Positions 32,996 to 44,130 of a stretch of 64,000 nt of DNA are shown here, in pieces (position 1 is the first letter of the stretch; each line of letters opens with the position of its first letter). The stretch is from NCBI RefSeq assembly GCF_047511655.1, contig NC_133389.1, forward strand, positions 42,690,295 to 42,754,294, read 5' to 3'. Both the position numbers and the translations under genes were made by a program. This DNA comes from Castor canadensis (taxonomy: Eukaryota; Chordata; Mammalia; Rodentia; Castoridae). The notes under the pieces were generated by a model. The model was not told the origin of the DNA, made no database searches, and saw only the letters and a program-made list of their open reading frames with translations.

Positions 32996-33086
32996 GGCTG
33001 GTGGTGTGGCTCAAGCTGTAAGAGCACCTGCCTAGCAATTGTGAGACCCTGAGTTCAAATCCCAGTGCCACCAAAGGGAAAAAAAA
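32996..33086 (+). mobile_element. ID-like SINE with duplication
   Basis: Flanked by aagtccttcaag and aagttcttcaag (second copy 33087-33098). Confidence 0.9.
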
Positions 33087-33369
33087 AAGTTCTTCAAGAC
33101 CTAAAGTCCCAGTTTCTTTCCTAAGTTTTCTTTGATCTTCCCAAATTGAAGTGGTTACTCTTCCACTTTGAACTCTCATAAAATTTATAGCCAACACAAC
33201 TAGTTTGCTATTAACCAGGCACCAATTTTTGATAACTCTTCTGTTTCTGTCTTGAACTAGTTAAAATTTTTGTAACTATTTAACTTTCCAATTAGATTAT
33301 AAGCAATTTGCAACCTCTGCATTGTGTGGCAGTGTCTTGTCCATATAGTTGTAAAGAATAACCCCACAC

Positions 33370-33592
33370 AAATTTTTTTTTGGTGGAACTGGAGTTTTGA
33401 ACTTGCAAAGCAAGTTTTATGCTTGCAAAGCAGGTGATTCACCATTAGAGCCACACCTCCAGTCCATTTTGCTCTGGTTATTTTTGACATGGGGGTCTCT
33501 CAAACTATTTACCTGCGTTGGCTTCAAATTTCCATCCTCTTGATCTCAGCCTCCCAAGTAACTTGGATTACAAATGTGAGCCACCATTTTCT
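33370..33592 (-). mobile_element. Dimeric B1-ID SINE with local duplication
   Basis: 'cttgcaaagcaagttttatg' is followed by a second 'cttgcaaagcaggtgattc': a 20-bp internal tandem duplication in the ID module. Confidence 0.85.
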
Positions 33593-33683
33593 GGTTAGAT
33601 AACACTATTTTACATGGTAAGTGGCAGTCATCTCAGCTATGACTTTGAGAATAGAGATTCTGATATAAGAAGACTGTATCAGC

Positions 33684-33985
33684 CCAGTGAGGTGGCACAC
33701 ACCTGTAACTCCACCACTGAGGAGGCTGAGGTAACTGAGGTAAGAGGATTGCCAGTTTGAGAGCAGCCTGGGCGGCAAGGCAAGACTTTGTCTTAAAATT
33801 AAAAAAACTTGGGGCTGGCAGAGTGATTCAAGTGGTAGAGAACCTGCCTAGCAAGCATGAGGCCCTGAGTTCAAACCCTAGTACCTCCAAAAAAATAAAA
33901 TAAATAAATACATAAATGAACTGAAGTGAGTGCAAACCTCTGAGCTCAAATTTCAGTACTGCCAAAATAAATAAAATAAACTAAA
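33684..33985 (+). mobile_element. B1(+), ID(+) and ID 3' remnant in series
   Basis: B1 33684-33808, a near-consensus ID 33811-33910 with AAAT tail, then an older ID 3' end ('ctcaaatttcagtactgcc') at 33925-33985. The young ID probably landed inside an older composite. Confidence 0.75.
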
Positions 33986-34930
33986 CTTTAAAAACTGAAG
34001 AAAAAAAAAAAGACTATATCCTTTGGTATTTTGGAGGGCTGCAGGGGCCATTGGGCGTAAAGAAACAGACTCTGTTACTACTATGCTGCTCATGAGATGC
34101 CACCAGCATTGTCGCTGAAATTTCTAGGAACAGCAAGGACAGCCTTGCTGTCCACCCAGTGGTCTTGGCTCGTACTTCACGCCTTGATCTCCTCTTGCCC
34201 CGGTTTATAAAGCTGGTCTTTGCCTTGGTCTCTGTTATAAAAGTTGTCTATCTGGTATCTTTCTAAGTCTGCCATGCCAATAATGATATAAGAATTATTG
34301 GCCTGAGCAGGATTTTATTTAAAATGACGGGGGATGTTATTTATATCAAGACAACAAGAGCCACACAGTACTGTCCCAGGTCAATTACTCAAACTGTATG
34401 TAGGAACTGGTACAAGAGCTTTGCTTGCATTTGTCTGTCTTTTCCTTGGGGACTCAAAGCCTAAAACCTAGGATTTTTGGTGAGTGGAAGTCACCATCCA
34501 GCAAGAGCTCTCCCCAGCACTGATTGCCTTACCCGAGGACACTGTCCTCTGTCCTCTTGGCTTGACTTCTACTGTCAGCTGAGCCTGACTCTCCCACCCC
34601 CTTCCTACAGGAGCAAGTCCAGGGCCAAGTCCCAAGACTGGTGCCAGTTTCAGTCCCAGAAACAGCCATGCTTCCTGTAATAGGGCAAGTTCAGCTGTTA
34701 ATCTGAGTATTTGGTTAAAGTTCAAACAGTCCTCGAATAAAGAGCACGTAGACATAAGGTGTTTTGCATTTACAGGACTCAGCCAATTGCATTTTGCTGT
34801 AACCTACAGCACTCCCAGCTCTGCATGAACTAGGTCACTGGGTCAGATGCTTTTGGAAGTTTCAGCAAACTACAGCAACTCCTTGGCCATGACTCCTAAA
34901 CACCTTCTCTCTCACCCCAGCTCTTCTCCT
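33986..34930. other. Intergenic, SINE-free, unassigned
   Basis: About 0.95 kb with no SINE. It has TATA-like words (tttataaagc near 34205, ttataaaagt near 34235) in a pyrimidine-rich context that could be LTR-derived. Overlapping open frames at 34468-34755 are unrecognised. Confidence 0.35.
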
Positions 34931-34933
34931 GCC

Positions 34934-34981
34934 GGGGGAAGGGGGCGGGAAGAGCTGCGGGGTCGGGGGGGGGGGGTAGGG
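34934..34981 (+). promoter_or_regulatory. G-quadruplex-forming GC-rich patch
   Basis: Five or more G-runs (ggggg, ggggg, ggg, gggg, G12, ggg) lie within 48 bp, including a perfect GC box (gggggcggg). It is followed by TTTAAAA and, near 35136, tatataaag. No transcript start is established. Confidence 0.5.
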
Positions 34982-35523
34982 TGAGGCTTTTAAAAAAAAA
35001 AAAAAGAGTAGCTACTGAAAAACAACAACAAATAAGACGTGCACCTTCCTCAATGGAAGTTTCCCAACAGGTCACTATTGCATTCTAGCTCTCGCTATAT
35101 CTTCTAGAGATTACTTTTTGGTTGTTGGATTTCTCTATATAAAGTATCTTAAATACAACTGGATTCACACCATAAATCCCCATGCCTAAGTGTCTATTCA
35201 CTCCCGTCGCTTTTTGCAACTATGCATGCGCCCACTATGCCTTCCCTCTTCTTTCAGGAGCCAGAGAAGATGGAGTAGAAAGGTGTATCCTGGCTGTCCT
35301 CACAGAGCTGAAAGCCCACCAACCTGTGAGAGATGCATTCACTCTGTCTTTCTCTGAGGTATAGGGTTGGGGGAAGGACCAATGTGCAAATTCAGAAGGA
35401 ACATAAACCAAAGCCTTCTAATGATAAGAGTTTCTGAAAAAACAAAAACAAACAAATAAAAAAACAAGGGAATGAAAGGTCTTGAAAGGTGTTAAGGTCC
35501 TTTTCATTACTTAAAAAAAAAAA
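34982..35523. other. Intergenic, unassigned
   Basis: Contains the TATA-like box noted above and a plus-strand 60-codon open frame at 35182-35364 that I do not recognise. Confidence 0.35.
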
Positions 35524-35785
35524 AATTTTGGCAGTATTGGGGCTTAAACCCAAGGCCTCTCCTTGCTAAGCAAGGGCTCTACCACTGAGCCAGACTCCTA
35601 GGCCTTTTTTCTTTAAACAAAGCTGAGGCTGGACAACCATGAAAGGGGTGCAGTAAAGATGAAGATACCCACTTTTTTTTTTTTTTTTTTAACAAAGCAT
35701 TGCTAGCCAATACTCAAGGAAAAGATCCCTGACCAGCCTGAACTTGTTAGGTAGTCACTCTACCACTTGAGTCACTCCACCAGCC
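35524..35785 (-). mobile_element. Two antisense ID-like SINEs
   Basis: 35524-35603 is complete. 35672-35785 is an 18-T run plus a rearranged ID with an unrelated middle ('ccaatactcaaggaaaagat') and intact box A ('ctctaccacttgagtcactc'). Confidence 0.75.
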
Positions 35786-35929
35786 AGCGGACCTCCTTTT
35801 TCACTGTTCCCTAAAATCCTGAGTATGGAATATTTATTGACTGGTCTTCTTTCTCTTGGAAGTAGAGGAAACTATATAAAACCATATCAACATAACCATC
35901 CAGGTTTGAAAATTCTCAAGGAGGCTTTA

Positions 35930-36402
35930 TTTTATTTTACTTATTTATTGGCTGTACTGGGGTTTGAATTTAGGGCCTGGTACTTGACTAGCAAGTGCAC
36001 TACCACTTGAGTTATGCCCCCAGCCCTTTGTGATTTACTTATTTTTTCAGATAGGGTCTTGCCTTTTTGCCTGGGCCAGCCTCAGACCTCAGTCTCCCTA
36101 CATATACCTCCCATGTGTCTGTATTTCGGTGATCTGTACAAGCTCACCACAATACCCAGTTAATTTGTTGAGATGGGAGTGTCAATAACTTTTTCCGTTG
36201 GACTGGCCTTGAACCTTAATCCTCCTGATCTATGACTCCTGAGTTTCTGGGATTAACAGGGGTGAGCATCCAGGCCCAGACATCTTTTTGGTTTTTTGAG
36301 GCAGAGTCTTTCTATGAAGCCCAGGCTGGCCTCTAACTCACAATCCTTCTGCCTCGTCCTCCCTGGTGGTAAAATTACAGGCATGTACCACCATGCCTGG
36401 AG
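35930..36402 (-). mobile_element. Trimeric SINE (ID-B1-B1) followed by B1
   Basis: ID (35950-36025), first B1 (36045-36165), second B1 (36168-36280, 'tgagatgggagtgtcaataa'), then an independent B1 (36281-36402) with its own 'ggttttttgaggcagagtc'. Confidence 0.8.
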
Positions 36403-36942
36403 GGTTTGCAGCCCCTGCCAACATAGAAACTTACATCTGTTTGAGAAGTGACTGACTCACTTCAGGCTAAAAGGTGGTGACTTTTTAAAAGGGATAGAAT
36501 CTGGGTCATTATTCAAGCATTTAGAGCAAAGTTTAAAACCTAAACTAGGATCAGTGCTTGGGTATTCATCAACTTAGTAAATGAAAGCAACATAAAATTG
36601 AAAACAATCTGCTGAGATGAAGTAGGGAAAAGAGTCAGAGGTAACTTTTCACATGTTTGTGAAGGTGAACTTTTCATAATGCTGTCACTTGCCATGTGCC
36701 ATTGATGACAATTGAGAAACCAGTTTTAAACAAATTGAACATTTCATTACAGCTGTTTTTTAAAAGAACTGTATCGTTAACTTACAAAGCTGTTTGGATA
36801 CTATACAGGCTTTTAAGTATTAACTTGGCTCTTTGTCTGGAAAACTAGCACATTCGGATCCATACCTCTAAGTTATAAAGAAATACTTCTCATACTATGA
36901 GACCTTAAATTTAGAATTCTGACTCATCTGCATAGCAACTGA

Positions 36943-36944
<2 letters not shown>
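36403..36944. other. Intergenic, repeat-free, unassigned
   Basis: 540 bp with no recognised element; a candidate for a conservation check. Confidence 0.35.
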
Positions 36945-36987
<43 letters not shown>

Positions 36988-37212
36988 ATGTGTGTGAGAG
37001 AGAGAGAGAGACTGAGGTTTGAATTCAGAGCTTTGCACATGCAGAGCAGGCACTCTACCACTTGAACAACACCTCCAGTCCATTTTGCTCTGGTTATTTT
37101 GGAGATAGGGTGTCAAGAACTATTTGCCTGGGCTGACTTCCAACCATGATCCTCCTGATTTCAGCCTCCCAAGTAGCTAAGATTACAGGTGTGAGCCACT
37201 GATGCCCGGCTT
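36945..37212 (-). mobile_element. Dimeric B1-ID SINE with (GT)n(GA)n tail
   Basis: 36945-37010 is GT then GA repeat at the place of the antisense A tail. The dimer body follows to 'gtgagccactgatgcccggc'. Confidence 0.9.
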
Positions 37213-37820
37213 TCTGTTTTTGTCATAAGATACTGTATATTGGGGATAGGTGAAAGACAGCACACATACTAGGTTGAGGTTCTTATTAATAAGGTCAAGA
37301 ACCCAACCAAAGAAACAAAGTGCCTGGCAACCACTTTATCACATACCAATCTCTTTAAGATTTGAAGTTATAGATTTCTCTATATTTCCTATAGACATTG
37401 TCTTTTATAGTGAATTACAAAACCAAATGCTGGAAGTGTCTTGATTTTTCAGGTTTTCCCGTTCTCATAAAATGTGCCTATTTATCCATCTATTATTCTA
37501 CTTGAAAAATTATATATGTCTATAGTAAACATTTAAAACATTACAAAAAATATAAAATACAAGATAAGTGCCCTTCTACAGCCACCCCCACCAGTGATAT
37601 ACCAATGTGACCAGTCAATGGGGTGTTCATCACAGATATTCTAAGCATAACAAACATATAAACATATACATAACATCCCTTCAGTAAATATAACCAAATG
37701 TATACTAAATGGAAGTACATATACAAAAGTTTACCCTTGCTTTAGTCATTGAATAATAGATCTAACAGATGGTCTCAAGTCAGTACCTCATTCTTGTTAA
37801 CAGCATATCCACTTTCTTAG
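37213..37820. other. AT-rich intergenic, unassigned
   Basis: 37500-37790 is weakly L1-like (antisense) but too diverged to call. Confidence 0.35.
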
Positions 37821-38295
37821 TGCTGTGGTTTGAATATGAAATATTCCCCAAAACTCATATACTAAAGGCTTGGTCCCCAATGCAATGTTCAGAGGTAGCG
37901 TTTTAGAGAAGTGATTGGATCATGAGGCCTCTGATCTAATCAATGGATTCATCCATTGATGGATTCATAACTTGATGGCATTATTGCAAGGTGGTAGACA
38001 CTACCAGGTGAGGCCTAGTTTGGGGAAGTAGATCACTGGGATCATGCTAGCCTGCCCTGGAAGAGTTTATCTTGTCCCCAAGCCCTCTCTTTCTCTCTGT
38101 TTTCCAGCAGCCATGAAGTGAGCAGCTTTGTTCCATCATGGCCTCCTCACCATGACGTTCTACCTCACCTCAGCCCCAAAGCAATGGATCCAGCCAAACA
38201 TGGAATAAAACCTCTGAAACCATGAGCCAAAATAAATTCTTCCTTCCATAAGTTGTTTTGTTGAGCATTGTGTTAGAGTGATAAAAAGTGACTAC
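37821..38295 (+). mobile_element. MaLR (ERVL-MaLR) solo LTR fossil
   Basis: 'tgctgtggtttgaatatgaa', 'aagtgattggatcatgaggc', 'gttctacctcacctcagccc', 'aaacctctgaaaccatgagc' and AATAAA follow the MST/MLT1-type LTR from end to end. Contains the perfect hairpin atcaatggat/atccattgat. Nearly full length, old and decayed. Confidence 0.85.
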
Positions 38296-38789
38296 TAGTT
38301 AGAATGTAATGTAATCGTGGTTTCCCTTCTTTCACTTCATGGGTCTGAAGGTATCTTTCTGGAATACTGAGATCTCTTTAACTATTTTACCCTTCTGTTT
38401 CCACGCCTTCTCAACTCTGCTTCCTTACAGTATGATTCAATGTAACTAATGAAATAGCAGGGGTTATCAACCCCAGTCTGTTATTCAGATTCATCCCAGT
38501 TAGATTTTAAGTTTGACCAAAAAATATTGCACAGCTCACAGGTAAAAGAAAAATTAAAGGGGCACACAGGAGAAGTTTCTAAACCATATACCTGTATTTG
38601 CCAAAGCAGTGTTTTTCAACAGCAGGCCATGACCCTTTACAGGGTGTGAAATCAATGTCATGGTCTTAAAAATCTAATATATGCTAAAAAGAAAGTATAA
38701 AGAAAGAAAAGTAGAATAGAAAATATGTGCAACATATATAGAAAAGGTAAGTATTATTTCATGCAACATTTGTTTCAACTTTACATTCT

Positions 38790-38791
<2 letters not shown>
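38296..38791. other. Intergenic, unassigned
   Basis: 38610-38700 ('tttttcaacagcaggccatg', 'accctttacagggtgtgaaa') resembles the end of an old DNA element; not assigned. Confidence 0.35.

Positions 38792-38828
<37 letters not shown>
38792..38828 (+). repeat. (GT)n microsatellite
   Basis: Pure 37-bp GT tract. Confidence 0.97.
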
Positions 38829-38829
<1 letters not shown>

Positions 38830-38885
38830 TGGTTAAAATATGTCCCAAACCAAAGAAAAAGGAAGCAAAGAAAGGGAAGAATATT

Positions 38886-39262
38886 TGTATTAGTCTGTTT
38901 GCATTGCTGCAATGAAAACCTGTGATTGGGTAACTTTACAAAGAAAAGAAGTTCATTTGGGTTCATGGTTCAGGCCCAAGATATGGGGCTGCATCTGGTG
39001 ATTGTCTTCTGGTTGGTAGAGTCCCAAGGTGGTGTAGAGAGTCACATGGCAAGAGACAGGGAGCGTGGATGTGTGTGTCTTCTGGTCTCTCTTCTTCTTA
39101 TAAGATCACCAGGATTCAATCCCTCAGATCACCATGATGATTTTATCTAATCCTAATTATCTCCCATAAATTAAGTTCCCACTCTTTTCATGCCCACTAA
39201 AACTTAATGGGGATTAAATTTTAACACACAAACCCTTAGGGGATACACTCAAACCATAGCAC
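38886..39262 (-). mobile_element. MaLR solo LTR fossil
   Basis: Reverse complement of a THE1/MST/MLT1-type LTR: 'ttgtattagtctgtttgcat', 'tgattgggtaactttacaaa', 'ccactaaaacttaatgggga', ending 'ctcaaaccatagca'. Old, decayed, no internal region beside it. Confidence 0.85.
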
Positions 39263-39529
39263 TGTGTTCCCCAAATGTATTCCCTGGGAAAAGTAAATTA
39301 TTTAAATCTCAAGGAAAAGTAAGAGGTTTATGGTGAACTAAGTGCAAGAAAGTCTGAAAACCAACTTTCCTTTTGGAGATTCAAAACTCATATTAATATA
39401 CTAAAACCCCAGAGAAGTCCTACAAAGAGTGGTTGCAGATCATTTTTCTGTGTTCCAGCAATAATAATCTATTGGTATCTCCCAGTACTGGTGTTGGGGA
39501 AATCTGTGTTGTCACATACCTCTCTGTCT

Positions 39530-39612
39530 CTTTTTTGTGGAGTTGAGGTTTGAACCCAGGATTCCATGAATGCTAGGCAAGTGCTCTACCATTGAGCTAC
39601 ATTCCCAGCCCA
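39530..39612 (-). mobile_element. ID-like SINE
   Basis: 'gaggtttgaacccaggattc ... ctaccattgagctacattcc'. Confidence 0.85.
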
Positions 39613-40022
39613 AATTGTCATCTCTGAGAGTGTTACTCCTGTCCCTGAGTTTGATCTACTGCAGTCTAATTTAGGTTAATACAAAGAGTGGACTTTGATA
39701 CATGTGTGTACAGAAGTACAGGCCACTGGCAGTAAGGAAATAAAAACAGCATATGTTGATTTACACTTACTGGTGTCACGGGAGTCCTTTACTATGCCTG
39801 GACACCATGGCTTGCTTTTGATCACTCATTTGAATCCCAGGATGTCTTCCAGATCTGTGACTATATTAGTTTATTTTATATTGTTATTAAAAAATACCTG
39901 AGATGGGGTACTTTGTAATGTAAATGATCTGATGGCTGCAGGTTCCAAACAGCATGGTGCTGCCATCCTGGTGAGGGCCTCCTACACCACAACATGGCAG
40001 AAAAGTATAAAGAAAACTCATG

Positions 40023-40119
40023 CAGGGCTGGTGGAACTTCTCAAGTGGTAGAGTGCCTGCCTAGGAAGTGTCAGACCCTGAGTTCAAAACCCAGTACCAC
40101 CAAAAAAAAAAAAAAATCT
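40023..40119 (+). mobile_element. ID-like SINE inside MaLR
   Basis: 'gctggtggaacttctcaagt ... gttcaaaacccagtaccacc' with a 14-A tail. Confidence 0.9.
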
Positions 40120-40251
40120 TAAAAAAGAAGAAAATTCACGTACAAAGGCCATTTGTGTAAGGAAGCAAGAGATTGGGGAGGAAGGAGCCAGTCTCTCTCT
40201 TCCATAATAACCCGCTCTTGTGGAAACCAATCCATTCCTCTGAGATCTTGT

Positions 40252-40593
40252 TGTGGGAGTCTCAAGCTGAGATACAGGACACTGAGGCAGTTTAGCAGGA
40301 AGCAACATTTCTTTGTGCCAACACAGACCCAGTGGACTCGTGTCCAAAGGCTGAGCCCTGAGAACAAAGAGGTTTCATCTCATATAACCTTGTAAGCAGG
40401 TTACAGAAGCAAAAAGCAAAGTTCAACCCACATATGGCTGCATGTGACTTCATTGGCTATTTCATTTTTCCAGTGCTATATGACCTTCATATTTCAATTC
40501 TTTAAGTTTTATCTCTCTGCTTTGCCATCACTTTTCCCTGTCCCTTTGGAACACAGCTTGTCTGTTTCTCTTCTGGCCCTCCTCCCTGCTACA
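40252..40593 (-). mobile_element. Solo LTR fossil (ERVK-like), 342 bp
   Basis: On the minus strand it runs TGTAGCAGGG to GACTCCCACA (TG...CA ends). Features such as 'ggttatatgagatgaaacc' and 'aatgttgcttcctgctaaac' suit a rodent class II LTR. I could not find a clean flanking duplication. It is younger than the MaLR it interrupts; apparently a complete single LTR. Confidence 0.65.
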
Positions 40594-40699
40594 TCAATCT
40601 AACCTACTTTGAGAGATGGGCATTAACCCCTTCATGAGAGTGGTTATGACTCTATTTCCCAGTAGGTCCCATCTCTTGAAGGTTCTACCTCTTAGGGAG

Positions 40700-40780
40700 A
40701 ACCTATGGCTGTAGCTCAGTGGTAGAGTGCTTGCCTAGCACTGGGTGCCTTGGGTTCTATCCCCAGCATCACCACCACCA

Positions 40781-40824
<44 letters not shown>

Positions 40825-40828
40825 ACAA
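40700..40828 (+). mobile_element. ID-like SINE with (ACC)n(CA)n tail
   Basis: 'gctgtagctcagtggtagag ... ttctatccccagcatcacc' goes straight into ACC triplets, then CA repeats (40768-40826). Confidence 0.9.
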
Positions 40829-41007
40829 TCAAGTTGGATAGGTTCCACTACGTCAATGCCACACTGGGGGACAAGCTTCAGCACATGAATTTTGGGGGAA
40901 CAAATCATACACAAAACAGCAGTGGCCCAGACTCCTCAAGCTTCTTCCAGTCTTGCCATGCTAAATGTGAAAACCTAGGAAGAGCACTGGATTAAGAATC
41001 AAAAGTT

Positions 41008-41240
41008 TGACTGGAGGTGTGGCTGAAGCAGTAGAGCACTTGCTTTGCAAGTGCAAAGCCCTGAGTTCAAACCACACTCCCAACAAAAAAAATTATAAAA
41101 GAAAAATTAAAAGTTGTGCCAGGAGTAGTGGTAAATGCCTATAATCCCAACACTCAGAAGGCTGTGGAAGAAAGATCTCCAGTTCCAGGCCAGCCTGGGC
41201 TACACAGTGAGACCCTATCTGAAATAATGACAAACAAGAA
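41008..41240 (+). mobile_element. ID(+) and B1(+) SINEs
   Basis: ID 41008-41092 ('gactggaggtgtggctgaag') and a separate B1 41118-41240 ('gagtagtggtaaatgcctat'). Confidence 0.85.
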
Positions 41241-41689
41241 AACAAAACTAAAACCCAAAAGTTGTAACATGGAGGGATGACTTGGTGACGAATTAGACTG
41301 AGCTGCTGTAACCTGGAAAGTTAGTAACTCTTCTTTGTCTCCAGTATTTCTGAAAGGAGTTGGATGCTGATTTTTGGAAATATTATCCTGTGCCAATATT
41401 TGGGTTTTTATCTGGTGTTCTTGAAACTTCTTCCACTTTCCCTGTGGTCCTTTCCTCTTCCTTTCTTTACTTTCTACAGTTTTTTTTTTTTTTGAGGGAC
41501 TGTTATTTGAAAGTTATTGAAAGCTGTTGAGTATCTACTGCTAGAGCTACAATGACAAACATAATTTTTTTCATCTTGTTCCTAGTGATCACTTTCTTGG
41601 ACAAAATGGTGATTTATAACTCTGTCCATTCTTGGCCCAAGTGCATTTAGATCAGGCTGGGTTTTTGGTTTTTGGCTTGTTTGTTTTTC
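41241..41689. other. Intergenic, unassigned
   Basis: No signature; pyrimidine-rich patch 41430-41495. Confidence 0.35.
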
Positions 41690-41902
41690 TTTTTGGTGGT
41701 CCTGGGGTTTGAACTCAGGCCCTTGCACTGCTTGTGCAAGTGCTCTACCGCTTGAACAACATCTGCAGTCCTTTTGCTTTTAATTTGTTCCTCAGATGGG
41801 GTCTGGAGCTGTTGCCAGGGGCCAGCCTCAGACTTTGATCCTCCTATCTGCATCTCCTAAGTAGCTGGGATTACAGTTATACATCACCAAGCCCAGACAG
41901 GC
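41690..41902 (-). mobile_element. Dimeric B1-ID SINE
   Basis: 'gtcctggggtttgaactcag' then B1 'cctcagatggggtctggagc'; older variant. Confidence 0.85.
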
Positions 41903-41994
41903 CATTCTTTTAAACAATTACTGCAGAAAACAGTTCTTCATCTCACAGAAACATCCACTCTGCTCAAAGTAAATAAACTCCCATTTACATTAGA

Positions 41995-42298
41995 GAACAG
42001 ATGGCTCACACCTGTAATCCCAGCTACTCAGGAGGCAGAGATCAGGAGGACTGAAATTCAAGGCTAGCCCAGGAAAATTGTTCCACAAGACCCTATCTCA
42101 AAAAACCCATCACCAAAAAGGGCTCGCGGAGTGTCTCAAGATGTAGGTCCTAAGTTCAAACCCTAGTACCACAAAAAAAAAAAAAATACTCAACACATGA
42201 AAAAAGGGCTGGTGGAGTGGCTCAAGTGGTAGAGCACCTGCCTAGCAAGCATGAGGACCTGAGTTCAAACCCCAGTACCACAAGGAAAAAAAAAACAA
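41995..42298 (+). mobile_element. Dimeric B1-ID followed by young ID
   Basis: Dimer 41995-42186 ('cagatggctcacacctgtaa'), then a near-consensus ID 42204-42298 ('gtggctcaagtggtagagca'). Confidence 0.9.
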
Positions 42299-43612
42299 GC
42301 AAGCAAAACATGCTGGTTTTTCTTTTAACATTCAGAAATACTTTTGGAATGCCTGTTGTATAGAGACACCAGTTATTATAAAACTTAAAAAAAATCCTAT
42401 TTGTTAAATGACATTGAAAGAAGAATATTCTCCTAACGATGGAATAAACAGTTGCCTTGTATTTTGTGATGGTCATATCACATCTGGAATGCCACGCTCA
42501 ATTCTAAGCATTGCACTTTTATGGAAACACAAGTAACTGGAGGTATTCTTAGAAAAGTGAGGGGAAATTGGAGAGAGGACTTAAAATAATACCTAAAGAA
42601 AATGTATGGTTTTAGGTGAGAGAAGGGCAGGTTACAAAGGCACGTGAAGGCTCACTATTCCACATAGCTTTGGAAAGAAAAACCCATATCAAAAATGAAG
42701 TCATGAGGAGGCTCAACTGAAGATCTAGATTAGGTCTTTGCTTTGATACTCAATGACTTTTTGATCATCAAAGTAATCAAGCTTAGGCTAGGCTATCACT
42801 TGGCTGGAACATTGTAGCCTTCCATTCTGTTTTGAATATTAGATATTTATGTCCCTTCTTGACCTTTGGTCAATGTGTAATCCAGAATGTGATGAAGGAA
42901 TTAGGCTATGCCTTACAGTTCTATGATACATTTGAAAAGGTTTAGCTGATATAATTTGATATAACACCTAGGTCTTTCTTGATTACAGCTCTGAACTAGT
43001 TGCAGAGTTGTGCTCGATCTCATGCATATTTCTGATGTATATTTCAAGGATAAATAATACAAAATACCTCATGACCTCAAGGACAAAACTTGAAGATATG
43101 TATTATTTGCAGAACCAAAAATGTCTTGATTCAACTTTTTAGAAATTGAAACTTCAAGAGTATTTTCTTAAAACAGATTGAGTTCAACTTTCTTTTTCGT
43201 CTGGAAGAAATTTCGTTATCAATTTTCAAAGCATCATCCTGGAAAGTGCTCTCTGACTTTCAGAAGTAGGGTAAAAATTATTATTCTATGTATATCACAT
43301 CCCTGGGGTGGGCAGAATGCACTGGAAAGTATTATTCATGGATGTATTGCCCAGAGAGAGGGGTGAGGGCAAGGGTAACAGGACCAAGACAATAAATGCA
43401 TAGGGGATGGAGCAGGGAGGAGAGAAGCAGGAGGGCAAAGCTCAGTAGAGGAAGGAAGGGAAGACTGATGGGGGCCACAACAGGCAGTGTACAGGATAGT
43501 CAGTGGGGCCCTGAGATTATTCCTTTTCCAGAAAGGGAATTAGATGGATGAGCGGAGACTGTACACTCTCAGATTTCAATCAATTTGTGTTGAAAAATAG
43601 AAAAGCCTCTAG
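42299..43612. other. Intergenic, unassigned (1.3 kb)
   Basis: The longest SINE-free stretch in this part. 43350-43500 is purine-rich. No gene or known repeat is recognised. Confidence 0.4.
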
Positions 43613-43925
43613 ACTGGTCATGGTGCTCACTCAGCTACTTAAGAGGCAGAGACAGAAGGATTAAAGTCCAAGGCAAGGCCAGGCAGAAGGTTAACAAGAC
43701 CTTATCTAAAGGAACAAGCCAGTTATGGTGGCTCACACCTGTAATCCCAGCTATTTGGGAGGTAGAAGAAGGAGGATCTGGTCTGAGGCAAAAAGCTCAA
43801 GACCTTATCTGAAAAATAACTAAAAGCAAAAAGTTCTGGGAGTGTGGCTCAAGTGGTTGTACACTTATGTAGAGAGGTTGAGGCCCTGAATTCAAACTCT
43901 AGTACCACCAAAAAAGAAAAAGAAA
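43613..43925 (+). mobile_element. Trimeric SINE B1-B1-ID
   Basis: First B1 'ggtcatggtgctcactcagc', second B1 'gccagttatggtggctcaca' from 43720, linker 'aataactaaaagcaaaaagt', then ID 'gtgtggctcaagtggttg'. Plus-strand counterpart of the antisense trimers. Confidence 0.85.
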
Positions 43926-44130
43926 AACCAACAGATTCTAATGATGGCAATAATACGATTTTCTGTTTGAATGCTACCTTCTAGTTTTAAAAGTTCTCTC
44001 AAATTTTATGGGACTAAATATAACACTGTAAAAACTAAAATGTTCTGGAAATCTTTCAAACCTCAAACCTGCTTAATGACAGCAGAACATAGTGTATCAA
44101 ATGTCTTTGAAAGACCAGTGAACATAGTGG

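Larger units (their letters stand above)
39860..40920 (-). mobile_element. MaLR LTR fossil split by three insertions
   Basis: MaLR pieces lie at 39860-40022 ('aaatacctgagatggggtac'), 40120-40251, 40594-40699 and 40829-40920 ('catgaattttgggggaaca'). They are separated by an ID SINE (40023-40119), a different solo LTR (40252-40593) and an ID SINE with CA tail (40700-40828). Piece order is collinear with the family consensus. Old and decayed. Confidence 0.8.

Noticed and set aside
37821-40920. A complete provirus spanning the LTR cluster
   Set aside because: The LTRs differ in orientation and age, and no gag, pol or env-like sequence lies between them.
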